Source: Liopterus haemorrhoidalis (Eukaryota > Arthropoda > Insecta > Coleoptera > Dytiscidae). From it: a stretch of DNA of 64,000 nucleotides. The stretch covers positions 204,524,419-204,588,418 of the forward strand of contig OZ020611.1 of NCBI GenBank assembly GCA_963971575.1, in the 5' to 3' direction. The position numbers were made by a program, and so were the translations under genes. Below are positions 31,961 to 42,789 of this stretch, one piece after another. Position 1 is the first letter of the stretch. Each line of letters starts with the position of its first letter. The notes under the pieces were generated by a model. That model saw only the letters and a program-made list of their open reading frames with translations, was not told the DNA's origin and searched no databases.

Positions 31961-33474
31961 TTAGATGTGAAAATTCTCTTTTTTGGCTCAGTTTCAGAAT
32001 GTGAAAATTTCTAAGTGATGTCAGATATTTGAACCCGTGTCCCTATTCTCCTTGAGCGCAGAATATATATGAAAAATTTTTAGTGTAGAGTACTTGTAAA
32101 ATAGTATTGTATAGCTCTTACAAAATAAATGTAGTGTAGAATGACCTGCTCATAAGGGTGTAAGAGGAGTTATAAATCGCCATCGGAAATCTGTAAATAT
32201 CTATTGAGTGCACACAGTTTCGGCTGTTTGAAATTTGTTATTATTAGAATTACTATTGATTATAACTTTAATTGTATAATTTTATTTTATTTTTGTATTT
32301 TATGAATACCATTTCTCTAAAAATTTACACTGTTTATTTCTTCAAAATAATATTAGTGAATGCACTTATGACACGTGTTGAGTAGCTACGTAATTCTTTT
32401 CACGTCGTTGTATATTTTTTTCAGGTGTCTACAATTTCCCGGATATATACAAAAGGAAATGGTCAAAATTTTACTTCCTTAATAAGAGGAAACCATTATG
32501 AAAACAAACAATAATTTATTTTATGAATAAATGGATAAAAGATAAAAAATATATGAAACTTTAGTGATAAGAGAATTTTGTCTCTTAGAGCGGCATTTCA
32601 TAAAGTTTTTAAACTCTGGATCCCTTCCAATGACCCCCATGAGTGTTTTTGGTATACAAAACATTTCAAATATAATCTTGGGGTCTTGGGGGAACCCTTT
32701 AAAAAGTTTTAGGTACCACGGACTACACTTTGAGAAACACTGACTTCACCGGGTGCCAGTCAAACCTTGAACCTTAGTTTTGTCTGCGGATAAATTTGTC
32801 TACTGTCGTTTATTTTGGAATTTTTATAATTATATTCTAGAATAGTAGGTATTAATGTAATAATATAGATAATTTCAAATTTTCGGGCCTTAAAATTTAA
32901 AATTTCAAAATAACGTCGAAGATCCAAGCTTCAGAAGCAACGCTTTTTGAAGCTCCTCCATTCTGTTGCCAATTTCGCTTTGATACGGTTCACATTTCAG
33001 AGCCATTATTATAAAATATACTAAATGTATGTTTGGTAAAACCACAGTATATATAGTAGTTTCACTTGTTGTTGGCTTGTTTGAAGTTAAGGGAGCAAAT
33101 TTTCATGACCTTGGCTTGGCTAGGACGGTATAGACTATTACGCATATGGATACGGACGAAGCTTTACATGAGAATGGCTGAATGGAGCAGACTTAATAGG
33201 GGAAAATTGCTAAGCGATATGACATCTTGCGGAATTTTAAGCAACTTCAGAAACAGATATTCTATCGCGTTTTTTACATTGAGTTATATGAGATAAAAGT
33301 ATATTTTTTCATTTTACTATAGTTTTGTTGTTATTATATTGTTATATTGTTACGTTTTGTTAAGTTTTATGTTATTTTATATTATTTTAAAGTCAGTTTT
33401 AAATTGTTTTTACTGGTATCAAGTGATAATTATATTAATTAACTGGTATCAAGTGAAAATAACCTTAAACTAAA
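31961..33474. other. Mostly unannotated; hAT-like MITE at 32590-32744
   Basis: 32590-32744 ends with TCTCAAAG/CTTTGAGAAACACTG-type sequence and begins with a diverged CATTTCATAAAG-AAACTCTGG. That is compatible with a hAT-type MITE, but no clear TSD was found. The rest contains no supported gene; 33066-33296 is open but unrecognised. Confidence 0.35.
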
Positions 33475-33576
33475 ATGGAAGACAAGACAAAAATCATGTC
33501 GAAGGCTGTATATTATTGCTGTGTACCTGAGTGTAATTCGTGGATTAAAAGAAATCTATTTCAACCTAAAAAATAA
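33475..33576 (+). pseudogene. Truncated THAP-like start
   Basis: Thirty-three codons open with MEDKTKIMSKAVYYCCVPEC, whose C-x4-C spacing and 'C-VP-C' match the beginning of a THAP domain and the exon at 5723 (MEDPG...CLVPMC). A stop follows after FQPKK, and ATTTCAACCTAAAAAA is duplicated at 33558 and 33602. The remaining zinc ligands are absent. It is either a decayed gene start or a chance match. Confidence 0.35.
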
Positions 33577-34226
33577 CCTAACCGAAATAACCTAAAAGGA
33601 CCATTTCAACCTAAAAAAATAATAAAAACATGCCTAAAATTATTCTTATTTATTAATATTTGATGTTATAATATTTCACTGATTACCTTGCATAAAAACA
33701 CGTATTAATATTGTAGCAAAATTACAAAAACCACCAGTAAACACTAAAATTCACGTTATTGTCCATATGATTATACGTAATGAATGTCTATTTTGGAAGT
33801 TCCAAGTATGCCGCAACAGCGCTGCGATCTTAAAATATTTTCCCTATAAATAAGGTTGTAAAATTAAATTGGTTTGTAAACAAGACCATTGAAAATTTTG
33901 AAGATTTGCATTAAGCAGGAAATTAGTATTAATTATTATTTTTTAATATTATTTTTATTATTTTTTAATATTATTAAAAATAAAATTTTGAAAATTTTCG
34001 AAATTAGGCATGTTGCATTTAAGACTAAAAATGAATTTTGAAAACGCTACATATTTTTATTATTATTATTTTATGTAATACTAAAACTATTGCAAGTATT
34101 ACAATAATAAAATAGAAAAATTACTTAAGGGAAGCTAAATTTTCCAAGGCGCAAAACTGTTTTTTGTAACTGGAATTTGAAATATTTAAAAATAGTTTTT
34201 TTTCTGGAGCCCAGGGGGCCCGTGTA

Positions 34227-34456
34227 ATGTTTTTACAGCCTACCTTAATCACTTTAAAACAAAAAATTACAGCCTCCTGGAATTTTGATTGAATATCGTA
34301 TTTGTTGCTGGCTGGTAATTATTAATTTATGGATACCCGTTATGTTTTTACAGCCTACCTTAATCACTTTAAAACAAAAAATTACAGCCTCCTGGAATTT
34401 TGATTGAATATCGTATTTGTTGCTGGCTGGTAATTATTAATTTATGGATACCCGTT
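34227..34456 (+). repeat. Perfect 115-bp tandem duplication
   Basis: ATGTTTTTACAGCCTACC... (34227-34341) is repeated at 34342-34456 with no difference seen. The absence of divergence implies a very recent event or an assembly artefact. Confidence 0.9.
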
Positions 34457-34466
34457 ATACATACAA

Positions 34467-34467
34467 A

Positions 34468-34503
<36 letters not shown>
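34467..34503 (+). repeat. (ATT)n microsatellite
   Basis: About twelve uninterrupted ATT units directly after the tandem duplication. Confidence 0.95.
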
Positions 34504-34504
<1 letters not shown>

Positions 34505-34904
34505 TATTTTCCAAATCATACATTATATACTAGCAAACGTCATATAATAATATACACATTGATGTACACATAATAATATACACAATAATATACACATCAT
34601 ATAGTAATATGCACATTGATGTTATCAATGAACAATAATAATTATTGATTTGTATGAGGTTTAGAAAAATAATAATACAGCCCCCATAATTATATTATTT
34701 AAATAATTGGGAATAAGCACATACATATAGTTGATAAATTGGGCAACTGCCACGAAGAACTCAAAGAGGTCTGTGTGTGGCTTTATTATTTATTACTTGT
34801 ATATATAAAAAACGAGGGTTAAAGTTAACTAAATGAGTCGTAGTGACAAAAAAGGAATTTTTATGGAATAGTAGTATTATTCAATTTATATAGTTTTTAA
34901 ATTT

Positions 34905-35570
34905 AAATTGTTTGATAAAGAAATAGAATAAACAAATAAATAAAAAATAAATTATTTTGAATAGGAAAAAGTGCAAATAAATTTTCTCATGTGTTTTTTA
35001 AAATTACTCTTATTAAGGTTAATTGAATTTATATTAATATACGTTTGAAAATCATTATACAAACTCGGTATTACAGCAATAAAACATTTTAAACCAGTGG
35101 TTTTATGTGCTCGTACAGGAATGGCTCGATCTCTATGCCTAGTGCAGTAATCATGAGATAATTTATTCGTATTAATAATATCTTGATTTTTTTCTACATA
35201 TCTCATAATTGAATAGTAGTACAATTGCTGGAGAGTAAATATCTTAGTGTTGTTAAAAACTTGTATAGTGGAAGAGAGTTGTGGTATTTTGAGCATTCTT
35301 TTAATTATTAGTTTTTGTATTATACTAATTTTATCAATATATGTACTACTAGCACCACCCCAACCAATAATCCCATAAGAAAGTACTGATTGTACTAATC
35401 CATAGTAAAACATCTTTATTAAACTTGTTGGCATGAATTGTCTTAGTTTATATAAATATTTTCTCTCAATATAATTACTAAGTATATAAAAATTTGTAAC
35501 TATTGACCCAAGACATGAACACTTATTAATTCTAGTTGAAAGCCAGTAAGACAAATTTCTCTATTTATTA
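34905..35570 (-). pseudogene. CR1/Jockey-type LINE reverse transcriptase C-terminus
   Basis: The minus frame 35554-34952 (200 residues, uninterrupted) reads KYLYKLRQFMPTSLIKMFYY, GLVQSVLSYGIIGWGGA, YIDKISIIQKLIIKRMLKI, then a C-terminal His/Arg-rich 'HDYCTRHRDRAIPVRAHKT'. It is the thumb and C-terminal part of non-LTR reverse transcriptases of the Jockey/CR1 group ('L-YGI--WG---------L---QK--IR'). The palm, endonuclease and 5' end are missing (5' truncation at about 35570), and an A-rich 3' tail lies at 34905-34950. The remaining frame is intact, so this insertion is younger than the other LINE fragments here. Confidence 0.75.
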
Positions 35571-36103
35571 TTATTTGCATTTAAATAAGAATTATAAATA
35601 TGTACGCTGCATATTTAACCATTTTCGTAAGAGTTATCTAACTAGATCCTAAGAGAAATCTTTCCCGGTTCTCGAGGCTGTCACACGCGCTAAACAATAT
35701 GGAAATGTTGTATTTTACAATTATTATAATTGAAAGTAAAAGTATTGTCAATATTTAGAAAAAATTCATTATGCAAATATATTACTTATTACATTACTTA
35801 TTACTAAGACAAAATTTAAGTAAACTAAGCAAAATAGATTTCTGCAAGAATGTTGCGAGGAGAAAAACAACAATGCATTATTTTCGGATTTTTACAGAAC
35901 ACCTAATGAGCATTGATAAGAATATAATGATGAATAGAACTGATACTTAACCGTTAAAGAATTGATGTAAGTGGCACCAAAAGTAACTTAAATGACAGTG
36001 CAATAGAAGAGAGAGAGATGGAAATGCTTTCTTTTTGTAATTTGACTGAAAATCTAGCACAGATAATCAAGACACGATATATAATGCTGGGTTTACATTT
36101 TAC
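35571..36103. other. Unannotated intronic sequence
   Basis: No gene, repeat or motif recognised. Confidence 0.4.
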
Positions 36104-37148
36104 ATATCGTCGGCTGAAAATAATAAGGTTGTATGTGACATTTTTTGTCAAATGCACTTTTCAATACTATAGAGTTGTATGTCACGTAACCTACTTGTTC
36201 CAATAATTTCCATAAGATAGGATTACCGGTGTCGGAGAAAAAAGCAGAAAACCATAGTTGTATGTCTTAAAAAACTTACAAAACATAGTTGTATGTTAAA
36301 ACATACACCCTTGTATTTTAATTGTTCTTTTTTTTAATTCATAATTTATGGTTGTATGTTTGACATACAACATCTTTTATGTTAAATATAAAACATCTTT
36401 TTCGGGCACCTGGGTTACAAAAAATATTAAAAAGAATAAAACAAGGTCTTGAAGACTTGTTAAATATATTTAGAGACATTAAGGTTTCTACAAATAAAAA
36501 TCCGTTACCAGAAAACAAGGTAATCGCTTTAAAATCTATGCTGGATTGGATGCCTACTATGGATAAATCTTATTATGAAACAATATTGCCAAGAAAGTAA
36601 ATCTGAAGAAAATAATAAAAATACAATTTATTTCGTTTAATTTTTTTTTATTTCGAATGTTTCAGTTTCAGTTCAAATTATCTTAATTTATCTTAATTTT
36701 TTGTAAGATTAATGTTTAATTTGTTATTATTTTGCAAGCATATTGTTTAATTTGTGTTATTTAATCAAATAAAAATTTAATACGTAACTAACATTTCTTT
36801 TACCTTTTCTGGTACCTTTTTAACAATTTTCAGAAACCTAAAAACTGAAGCTTTACCTATAAACTGAATTTCCCCCCGATATTACTTTGAACTACAAAGC
36901 TGTATGTAACGTTAAGTTTCGTGTTTTTCTTAATCACAAAGTTGTATGTTCATTTTTCAAATTGTTAAAATGGTATCATTCATTTTTTTTTCAAAATAAT
37001 GCGTTAATGACAATAACTTATCAATATATAGTTATTAAAAAAATGTCTTCCTTGTATTGTAAAGCTTTTGAAGCAAAATTTTTGAAGCTTGTTTTCTCAA
37101 ATGTAGTACACTTTGATATACAACCTTATTATTTTCAGCCGACGATAT
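36104..37148. mobile_element. Unclassified 1,045-bp TIR element with GTTGTATGT motifs
   Basis: Thirty-one bases at 36104-36134 (ATATCGTCGGCTGAAAATAA...) are the exact reverse complement of 37118-37148. The subterminal regions repeat GTTGTATGT: at about 36128, 36173, 36257, 36290, 36352, 36940 and, inverted, 36362 and 37120. Such reiterated sites resemble transposase-binding arrays. No TSD is clear (TTTAC on the left, AGCAA on the right), so the superfamily is unknown. One short open frame lies inside. Confidence 0.7.
36379..36600 (+). CDS. Short open frame inside the TIR element (unrecognised)
   Basis: About 73 codons, including GLQKILKRIKQGLEDLLNIF, NKNPLPENKVIALKSMLDWM and a final YETILPRK, before a stop. 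AATAATAAAAATA poly(A)-like sequence follows within 30 bp. The first residues before APGLQK may be non-coding, so this might be the last exon of a longer transposase gene. The composition is protein-like (amphipathic, Lys/Leu/Glu) but I recognise no family and no catalytic residues. Confidence 0.25.
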   Translation: MLNIKHLFRAPGLQKILKRIKQGLEDLLNIFRDIKVSTNKNPLPENKVIALKSMLDWMPTMDKSYYETILPRK

Positions 37149-37407
37149 AGCAAACGACCAGGGCTGGTCCTGGCGGAGGGTAAATGCATGCCATGTACGT
37201 GGCGGGCTGTTTTATGGGGGCGGCCAAAAGCGGCTCCAAGGCGGCTTTCGCGAGGTTACTTGTTAAATACAATTTGGAAGAAAATTTATTCGAAAATAAT
37301 AAAATAAAAAAAGGCGTGTGCCTGGTTTTTTCAGGGCCGGCGAATGTGGGTTTGAACGGGGGAGTCTAAGTCCCAAGGATTGGCACTACAAACGACACCG
37401 AATAGAT

Positions 37408-38127
37408 AGACTGGGAGCTCATGACAGTTTATAGTCTCCGATTCCATACAGCATGCCTTTTGGAGGAGAGTATACTTACCCTGTGGCAACAAAGAAAGGA
37501 GGGTACTAAACCTCTGCACGCTTTCCGGTTATATGGAAAATTGCATTTCCACTTGCAGAAAAATTTTGTATTTTTCTCTGATTTTATAATGATTGCCCTT
37601 TTATCAAAAGAAAGTTAAAACAAATTTAAAGTTTTAAAAATTATAGGCATGAGATTCGTTCCAAAGGGTCCCAAAGGGCTCAAACGGTCACGTGATCTTG
37701 TAATAAAAAAGGATAATTTTCCGCGTTTTCATGCAGCATGCCGATGAAAAGAATTAAAGTTTGTTGCGTAAAAACCCTATAACAAAACTTGCATGCGGCC
37801 CTCGTTGGCCCAAGAGTGGAAAATTTTGGAAAAGTTTTGTTATAATTTTAGTAGGATTTTAGGTGATAAAAAGTTTCACAAAATTTTTCCGAAATTTTCC
37901 ACCCTTGGGCCAAGAGGGCCTTATGCCATTTTTTTAATAGGGGTTTTATAACAGAAACTTTAATTCATTTCATCGACATGCTGCATTAAAACGCGGAAAA
38001 TCATATTTTTTTATTACAAGATCACGTGACCGTTTGAGCCCTTTGGAACCCTGCGAATCACAATCCTATAATCTTTAGTACTTTAAATTTGTTTTAACTT
38101 TCTTTTGATAAAAGGGCAACAATTATT
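37408..38127. mobile_element. Fold-back element 2 (larger relative of 12518-13082)
   Basis: AGACTGGGAGCTCATGACAG at 37408 and the following 330 bp match fold-back 1's left arm. The inverted arm returns from about 37975 ('CATGCTGCATTAAAACGCGG') to 38127, but lacks the outermost ~170 bp. The centre is itself palindromic ('TTGGCCCAAGAGTGGAAAAT' against 'TTTCCACCCTTGGGCCAAGA'). No TSD, because one end is missing. Confidence 0.8.
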
Positions 38128-38937
38128 TTATAAAGATGTTAACTTAAATAACGATATTCTAAGTTTATTGGAAACCAGAGCAATAAAATCTACGTTTTAC
38201 GTTTTATTTCTAAGTTCTACGTCTACGTCAATTGGAAACCATCCTTAACTCTGTTGATAAATCATCAGTGTATCTAGAGAATTTGTTTCTCGGAGCTCAA
38301 AAATAATTATTATATTTACTTTCAGTTAAACTAAAAAGGAAAATAATTTGTTATAATTTCCGAATCGTGATTTTGTGGAAACAAATTTAATTTTAACATT
38401 GTAGTTTCATCTCGTATGAGAAAGTAAAGTGAAATTCAACTCTTGTAAAAAAATCTCACTTTTTTGAGGAGATTCACAAGAATATATTCAGAAGCTAGTA
38501 ATTAAATATTATTATAACAACAATAGAATTATCTTATATAATATTTCCTTTATTTTTCAATGAGCCATGATAATGAAAGTATGTTAGTTATGTTATGAAA
38601 TAATTAGCATTTAATTAATAAACAATGTATTTAAGAGTATTATAATTATGCGATTTCGAGATTTTGCGCAACTTCTGAAAAATGAAAAGATTAGCTTTGT
38701 GGATGGATAAATTAAATAGTAAATTTATGCTGCGCTACTGGAATCTGTGTTGACTCATTAATCTCAACTTAAACGTTAAACTGTAATTTAACTAATGAAA
38801 TAATTCTATACCAGATGTAATAATTAAAATCTCGGAATGTCGACTTATTATTGCGGTAAAACATTATTGGATACATATTAACAAGATACAGACGGTGGTC
38901 CATAAGTTTTAGGTTCAAATTATAAAAATTAAAAACC
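38128..38937. other. Unannotated intronic sequence
   Basis: No gene; 'TCTACGTTTTACGTTTTATT' near 38190 and similar low-complexity words only. Confidence 0.4.
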
Positions 38938-39590
38938 GAGGAGTATATAAAAAGGTATCCGGAGAAAGAGATCCTAAACCAGTGCTGGAAAGAACTGGAA
39001 AGGAAAGAAGAAGAATGCAGTACTTTCTCAGGATGGGAAGAAAAAAGGAAAAGCTGGTATCAGTATTTCGGCCTCTCACTTAAGGAAGTAGGATGGAAGA
39101 GAGTTAGACAACAAAGCGTCATTGACGAAGTAGCACAGAAAATGAAAGACATATAAGACCAAGAAAGACGGGGAAGAATTAAAGAATCCAGATACGACAA
39201 TATGTATGCCAAAATTTGGACAACACAAATACCAAAGTGCCTAATGGAAAAAAGAAATAGAGATAAGAAACGGACGGTAGCAAGATTTAGATTTGGAAAC
39301 GAGGATAGAGACAACCAGTTCTGGAGAGAAGATGAAGAAAGAGTATGCAAAATGTGTCGGAGAGAAATGGAAACCATCGAGCACCTACTCCACAATTGTG
39401 ACGAAGTCCGACCCAGAGGAGAAACACGAGAAGAAGTTTTAAAAGACACAGGATCAGGATGGACATGGATGAAGGAAATTTCGCAAATTTCGTTGATTCA
39501 ACAAAAATGTAAATATAGCATATAGTGTAATGTAATAAAAAAAAATGTAGAATTCAAGCCGAAAGGCAGAATTTAATAAAATTTATTATA
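38938..39590 (+). pseudogene. Purine-rich non-LTR retrotransposon, 3' end (copy 3)
   Basis: A continuous frame (one TAA near 39155) reads RYPEKEILNQCWKELERKEE, then GWEEKRKSWYQYFGLSLKEV, RFRFGNEDRDNQFWREDEER, and the C-terminal knuckle CKMCRREMETIEHLLHNC (C-x2-C-x8-H-x4-C). The same arrangement is seen in copies at 9100 and 42790. The 3' UTR has 'AAGCCGAAAGGCAGAATTTA' and an A-rich tail, as in the fragments at 45540, 49425 and 60035. Severe 5' truncation removes the reverse transcriptase. Confidence 0.75.
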
Positions 39591-40091
39591 TTATAAAAAT
39601 TAAAAACACTAGATTTGAAACAAAATATGTATTTTATTCAAAACTAAGTGAGATATTTTAATTTCAAGCATTTATTTATTCTCAACCATTCTTTTATATA
39701 CATTTTTAATCTTAAGTAAATAATAAGTGAGTTACTTCGTTTATAGATACCGCTCCATACAGTCCCCCAAATATCTTATTTAACATTGTCTTGAACAAAA
39801 AAGGAATGTTTTTAAACCAATTTATTTATACAGACTGTTGAATTCACCCGGTACATAGGTACATATAGGGATTTAACATGTAAAAACAGATATATGCAAT
39901 TTTTTGCTTTCTTGTTGGTTACCCAGAAGAAAAAAAAATAAACATAAAAATTGTTCAGAATTTTATTTTGAATTTAATAAATTCATAATAACTAAATTTA
40001 ATACTCATTAACATTAAATATTTATTTTTTTATGTTTATTTTTTCTACTGTAATTAACAAATTATTAAAAATAGTGTGCCACAAAAGTAAA
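39591..40091. other. Unannotated intronic sequence
   Basis: A+T-rich; nothing recognised. Confidence 0.4.
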
Positions 40092-40277
40092 TAAAGTCTG
40101 TTCCAAACGATTAGGTGGAACTAGATTTTCAAATCTAGTAATTTTTACAGATTGATTGAAGCTTTTGATAATTTTATTTAGGAAAAGCCAAGTTCAATTT
40201 ATAAAAAAATAGCTAATGACAACTTACAAAAATTAAAATTCCAGTTAGTTCCGCCTAATCGTTTGGAATAGCCTGTA
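40092..40277. mobile_element. TIR MITE (AGTCTRTTCC family), copy 2
   Basis: AGTCTGTTCCAAACGATTAG..GGAACTAG and CTAGTT..CCGCCTAATCGTTTGGAATA are near-perfect inverted ends. The interior is highly similar to 19794-19977. Confidence 0.75.
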
Positions 40278-40286
40278 TATGCTGTT

Positions 40287-40331
40287 TTTTTTTTTTTTTT
40301 TTTTTAATTTAATGGCCGTTGCCATTAGCCA
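40287..40331 (-). mobile_element. Tiny poly(A) retroposon with 12-bp TSD
   Basis: On the minus strand TGGCTAATGGCAACGGCCAT is followed by TAAATTA and about 20 A. GTATATGCTGTT flanks it on both sides (40275-40286 and 40332-40343). This is the extreme 3' end of a retroelement, heavily 5'-truncated, inserted at the edge of the preceding MITE. Confidence 0.8.
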
Positions 40332-40848
40332 GTATATGCTGTTCACTTTTGTAAAAACAAACTAAGAGGAAATTTTGATTTCAATAGTTTGCACATTTGA
40401 AACTGTATGTTATGTTGGTATTAATAAAATCATAAAAAATGTCACTTTCTTAAAATGTCGATCCTTTTGACATATGTCATAATGAAAAATCTAAAATCTA
40501 AAGTCAATTTTACAGCGTAAGGAATATTTTTAGTTGACATTTAAAGTCGGTAATACACTATAAAAGTAACCAAAATAACCAGATCTAGTTTGCCCTTAGA
40601 AAAGTGAACAACATATAGCATATATTACAAAATGAGACAGATAATACTGTATTAAATTTTAATCCGTTTTTTATGCAATATGCATAAAAAACAACAATCT
40701 CGTACAACAAATTGTACGAGATTCAAAACGAAAAATGCGTCGTGTACAACAGGTTTTAGAGCTAGCGCAGATGACATGTTATTTGTCTGTGCGTTTTTTT
40801 TTTCTTCTAATATTAGGATAGGTCTATTGTAGACAATATGTTCTATTG

Positions 40849-41136
40849 CAAAGTTTCCCAAACTGTGCTCCGCGAGCGTGTACTAGTGCTCCGCGATCTA
40901 CTAGTGTCGCTATATACAGGATGTTTGTTTAAACGCCGCACCTCGAATAACTCCTTTATTTTAAGAGATACAAAAAATTCAGAAGAAAAGTTAAACTATT
41001 TGTATCTCTTAAAATAAAGGAGTTATTCGAGGTGCGGCGTTTCAAACAAACAGCCTGTATATAGCATTGATAGTGCTCCGCGACGAATTCTTTTCGTTAA
41101 AAGTGCTCCGCGGCTTAAAAAGTTTGGGAAACTCTG
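40849..41136. mobile_element. hAT-type MITE carrying a nested MITE
   Basis: Ends CAAAGTTTCCCAAACTGTGC and AAAGTTTGGGAAACTCTG are flanked by TTCTATTG on both sides (40841-40848 and 41137-41144). 'GTGCTCCGCG' occurs four times in the element's own sequence. The nested palindrome interrupts it. Confidence 0.9.
40915..41059. mobile_element. Palindromic TA-target MITE nested in the hAT MITE
   Basis: TACAGGATGTTTGTTTAAAC and GTTTCAAACAAACAGCCTGTA lie at the outside of ~63-bp inverted arms that are almost perfect ('CGCCGCACCTCGAATAACTC' and its complement). TA/TATA at both flanks suggests Tc1/mariner-type transposition. Confidence 0.85.
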
Positions 41137-41739
41137 TTCTATTGAATCTATTGAATATAATATTGAATCCTAAAAACTCGGAACTCTTGCAGGTTGCGGG
41201 TCTCTTAGTAAGAAGAGACTAATGCCACTGATTCAGCAACAGAACTGATTATTTTGTAGGTGAACAATTTGTTGCATAAATAAATACAATTTTGCACCTC
41301 AATTCCAGGAATTAAATTGTCACACCTCGTAAGTAGGAAATATATTCCGAGTTATTTACTAATAACATGCTTTTCAAATAGTTTTAGTTCCTCTTAATTC
41401 AAATCATATGGGAAATATTTGCTGCATAATTTTAATAAATTTCTATGAATGTTCTTTATTATTTTGCACAAATTAAAGTATTAAGAACGGTTTCGTGATG
41501 GTGAGTTAATTGTTTTGAAGAAATTGATGTAAGAAATGTGGGAATATGTTTGAAAAGTGTGGAAATTTAGGTCAAATTTCCGAAGATTTAATGATTTTGT
41601 ATCGTGTTGGGAAATTCGTAGCTGAAGAGTTAATGATGATAGAAAATTATTTCTTGTTTTTCTCCTTTAATGAAACTTCAACAAATATGATTTATTACAA
41701 TTTGCAAAACAAACTGAAAGGCAGACAAATGGACAGATA
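41137..41739. other. Unannotated intronic sequence
   Basis: No supported gene; the reading frame at 41546-41740 has no recognisable motif. Confidence 0.35.
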
Positions 41740-41990
41740 AATATTAGTGATGGTATATAAGGGTTTCTTGGTAGGAGTACCAATTGCTATTGTTAGAATA
41801 TGATATAGTAAGAATTAAAATTTACGATGTATTAGACAGGGTTGTTTACTATCTCTATTAATTTCCATCCTGTTTTCGGAAACAGTCTTTAAACTGGAAA
41901 CTTTATAAACAGTCGGAAACTTTAGAAAAGCTATTCAGATCATGTTAAAGATCTTTTGAAACTGGAATTAGATGAATGTTATCAAGAGTG
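41740..41990 (+). pseudogene. Reverse-transcriptase relic
   Basis: The frame near 41826 reads RCIRQGCLLSLLISILFSET, matching the 'G(V/L)RQGC-LSP-LF---' motif of non-LTR reverse transcriptases. Flanking sequence is too decayed to extend. Confidence 0.45.
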
Positions 41991-42249
41991 GAATGACATA
42001 TTGAACACCAACTTGCTGTAGGATAAGGGTAGGGGTGGATTTACCATGACGCTAATGGTGCTATCAGTGTAGGGTCCCGGAACACTATGGGAGCCCCAAA
42101 AGTGCCTGTCAAAACGTCTTTCGAAATCATACATACATGTAAAAGTATGTGCAATATTTAGGCATATATAACGCAGGGCGGTATAAGTGCTTTGTCTTAC
42201 ATCTTTATTTTTTATAATTTTTCAAAATAATTTCCATTACACTCTGTAC

Positions 42250-42740
42250 CAGGCATGTGCAACCTACGGCCCGCGGGCTGGATCCGGCTCGTCACCTTAT
42301 TTTGTCCGGCTCGCGATAACTATCCAAAATCCCATTGACTCTGGCCCGCGAGTTTATCTTTGTTTTCAGAGATCAAATGCAGTTAAAGGGTTAATGTTGA
42401 TGTGGAACAAGCGCCACTTTCTCTGCATATGTAACTACTTGAGCTACAGGAGAACTCAGATTTGAAGTAAAACATATCACTAATTGAGTTTTATAAGAAA
42501 TATTTCCCAGTTGACAAATTTCCGAAACTCACAGCTTTTGCTCAGAAGAGAATTACGCTCTTTGGAAGTACTTACAAATGTGACAGTTATTTTCTAGGAT
42601 GAGGTTCGTTAAATCGAAAACAAGAACGCGAATAACGGATTCGCACCTAGAAAACACGTTGCGTGTTGCTACATCAGTTGTTTCCCCAAATATTGACAAA
42701 CTTGTGTGCAATATGAAGTCCCAACCATCCCACTAAAATT
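42250..42740 (+). pseudogene. hAT transposase relic (GTF2IRD2/ZBED-like C-terminus)
   Basis: A hAT-like end (CAGGCATGTGCAACCTACGG, then CCCGCGGGCTGG) starts at about 42251. After about 240 bp, the coding remnant reads KYFPVDKFPKLTAFAQKRI, LFGSTYKCDSYFL and, after a one-base shift, MRFVKSKTRTRITDSHLENT, LRVATSVVSPNIDKLV, QPSH and a stop. This is the dimerisation C-terminus of the hAT subgroup related to the GTF2I-repeat/ZBED proteins ('FGSTY-CE--FS-M---K---R--LTD-HL---LR-A'). The catalytic core is deleted. The lineage differs from the two relics at 1510 and 17225. Confidence 0.75.
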
Positions 42741-42789
42741 AAATAAACATGTTGTTCTTATTTAACAATATTTATGCATTTTAATGACA

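Noticed and set aside
37184..37369. G+C-richer frame with Ala/Gly-rich product
   Set aside because: Short, without start context or domain, and adjacent to MITE-like CAGGGCTGGTCC and CAGGGCCGGCG words; probably repeat sequence.
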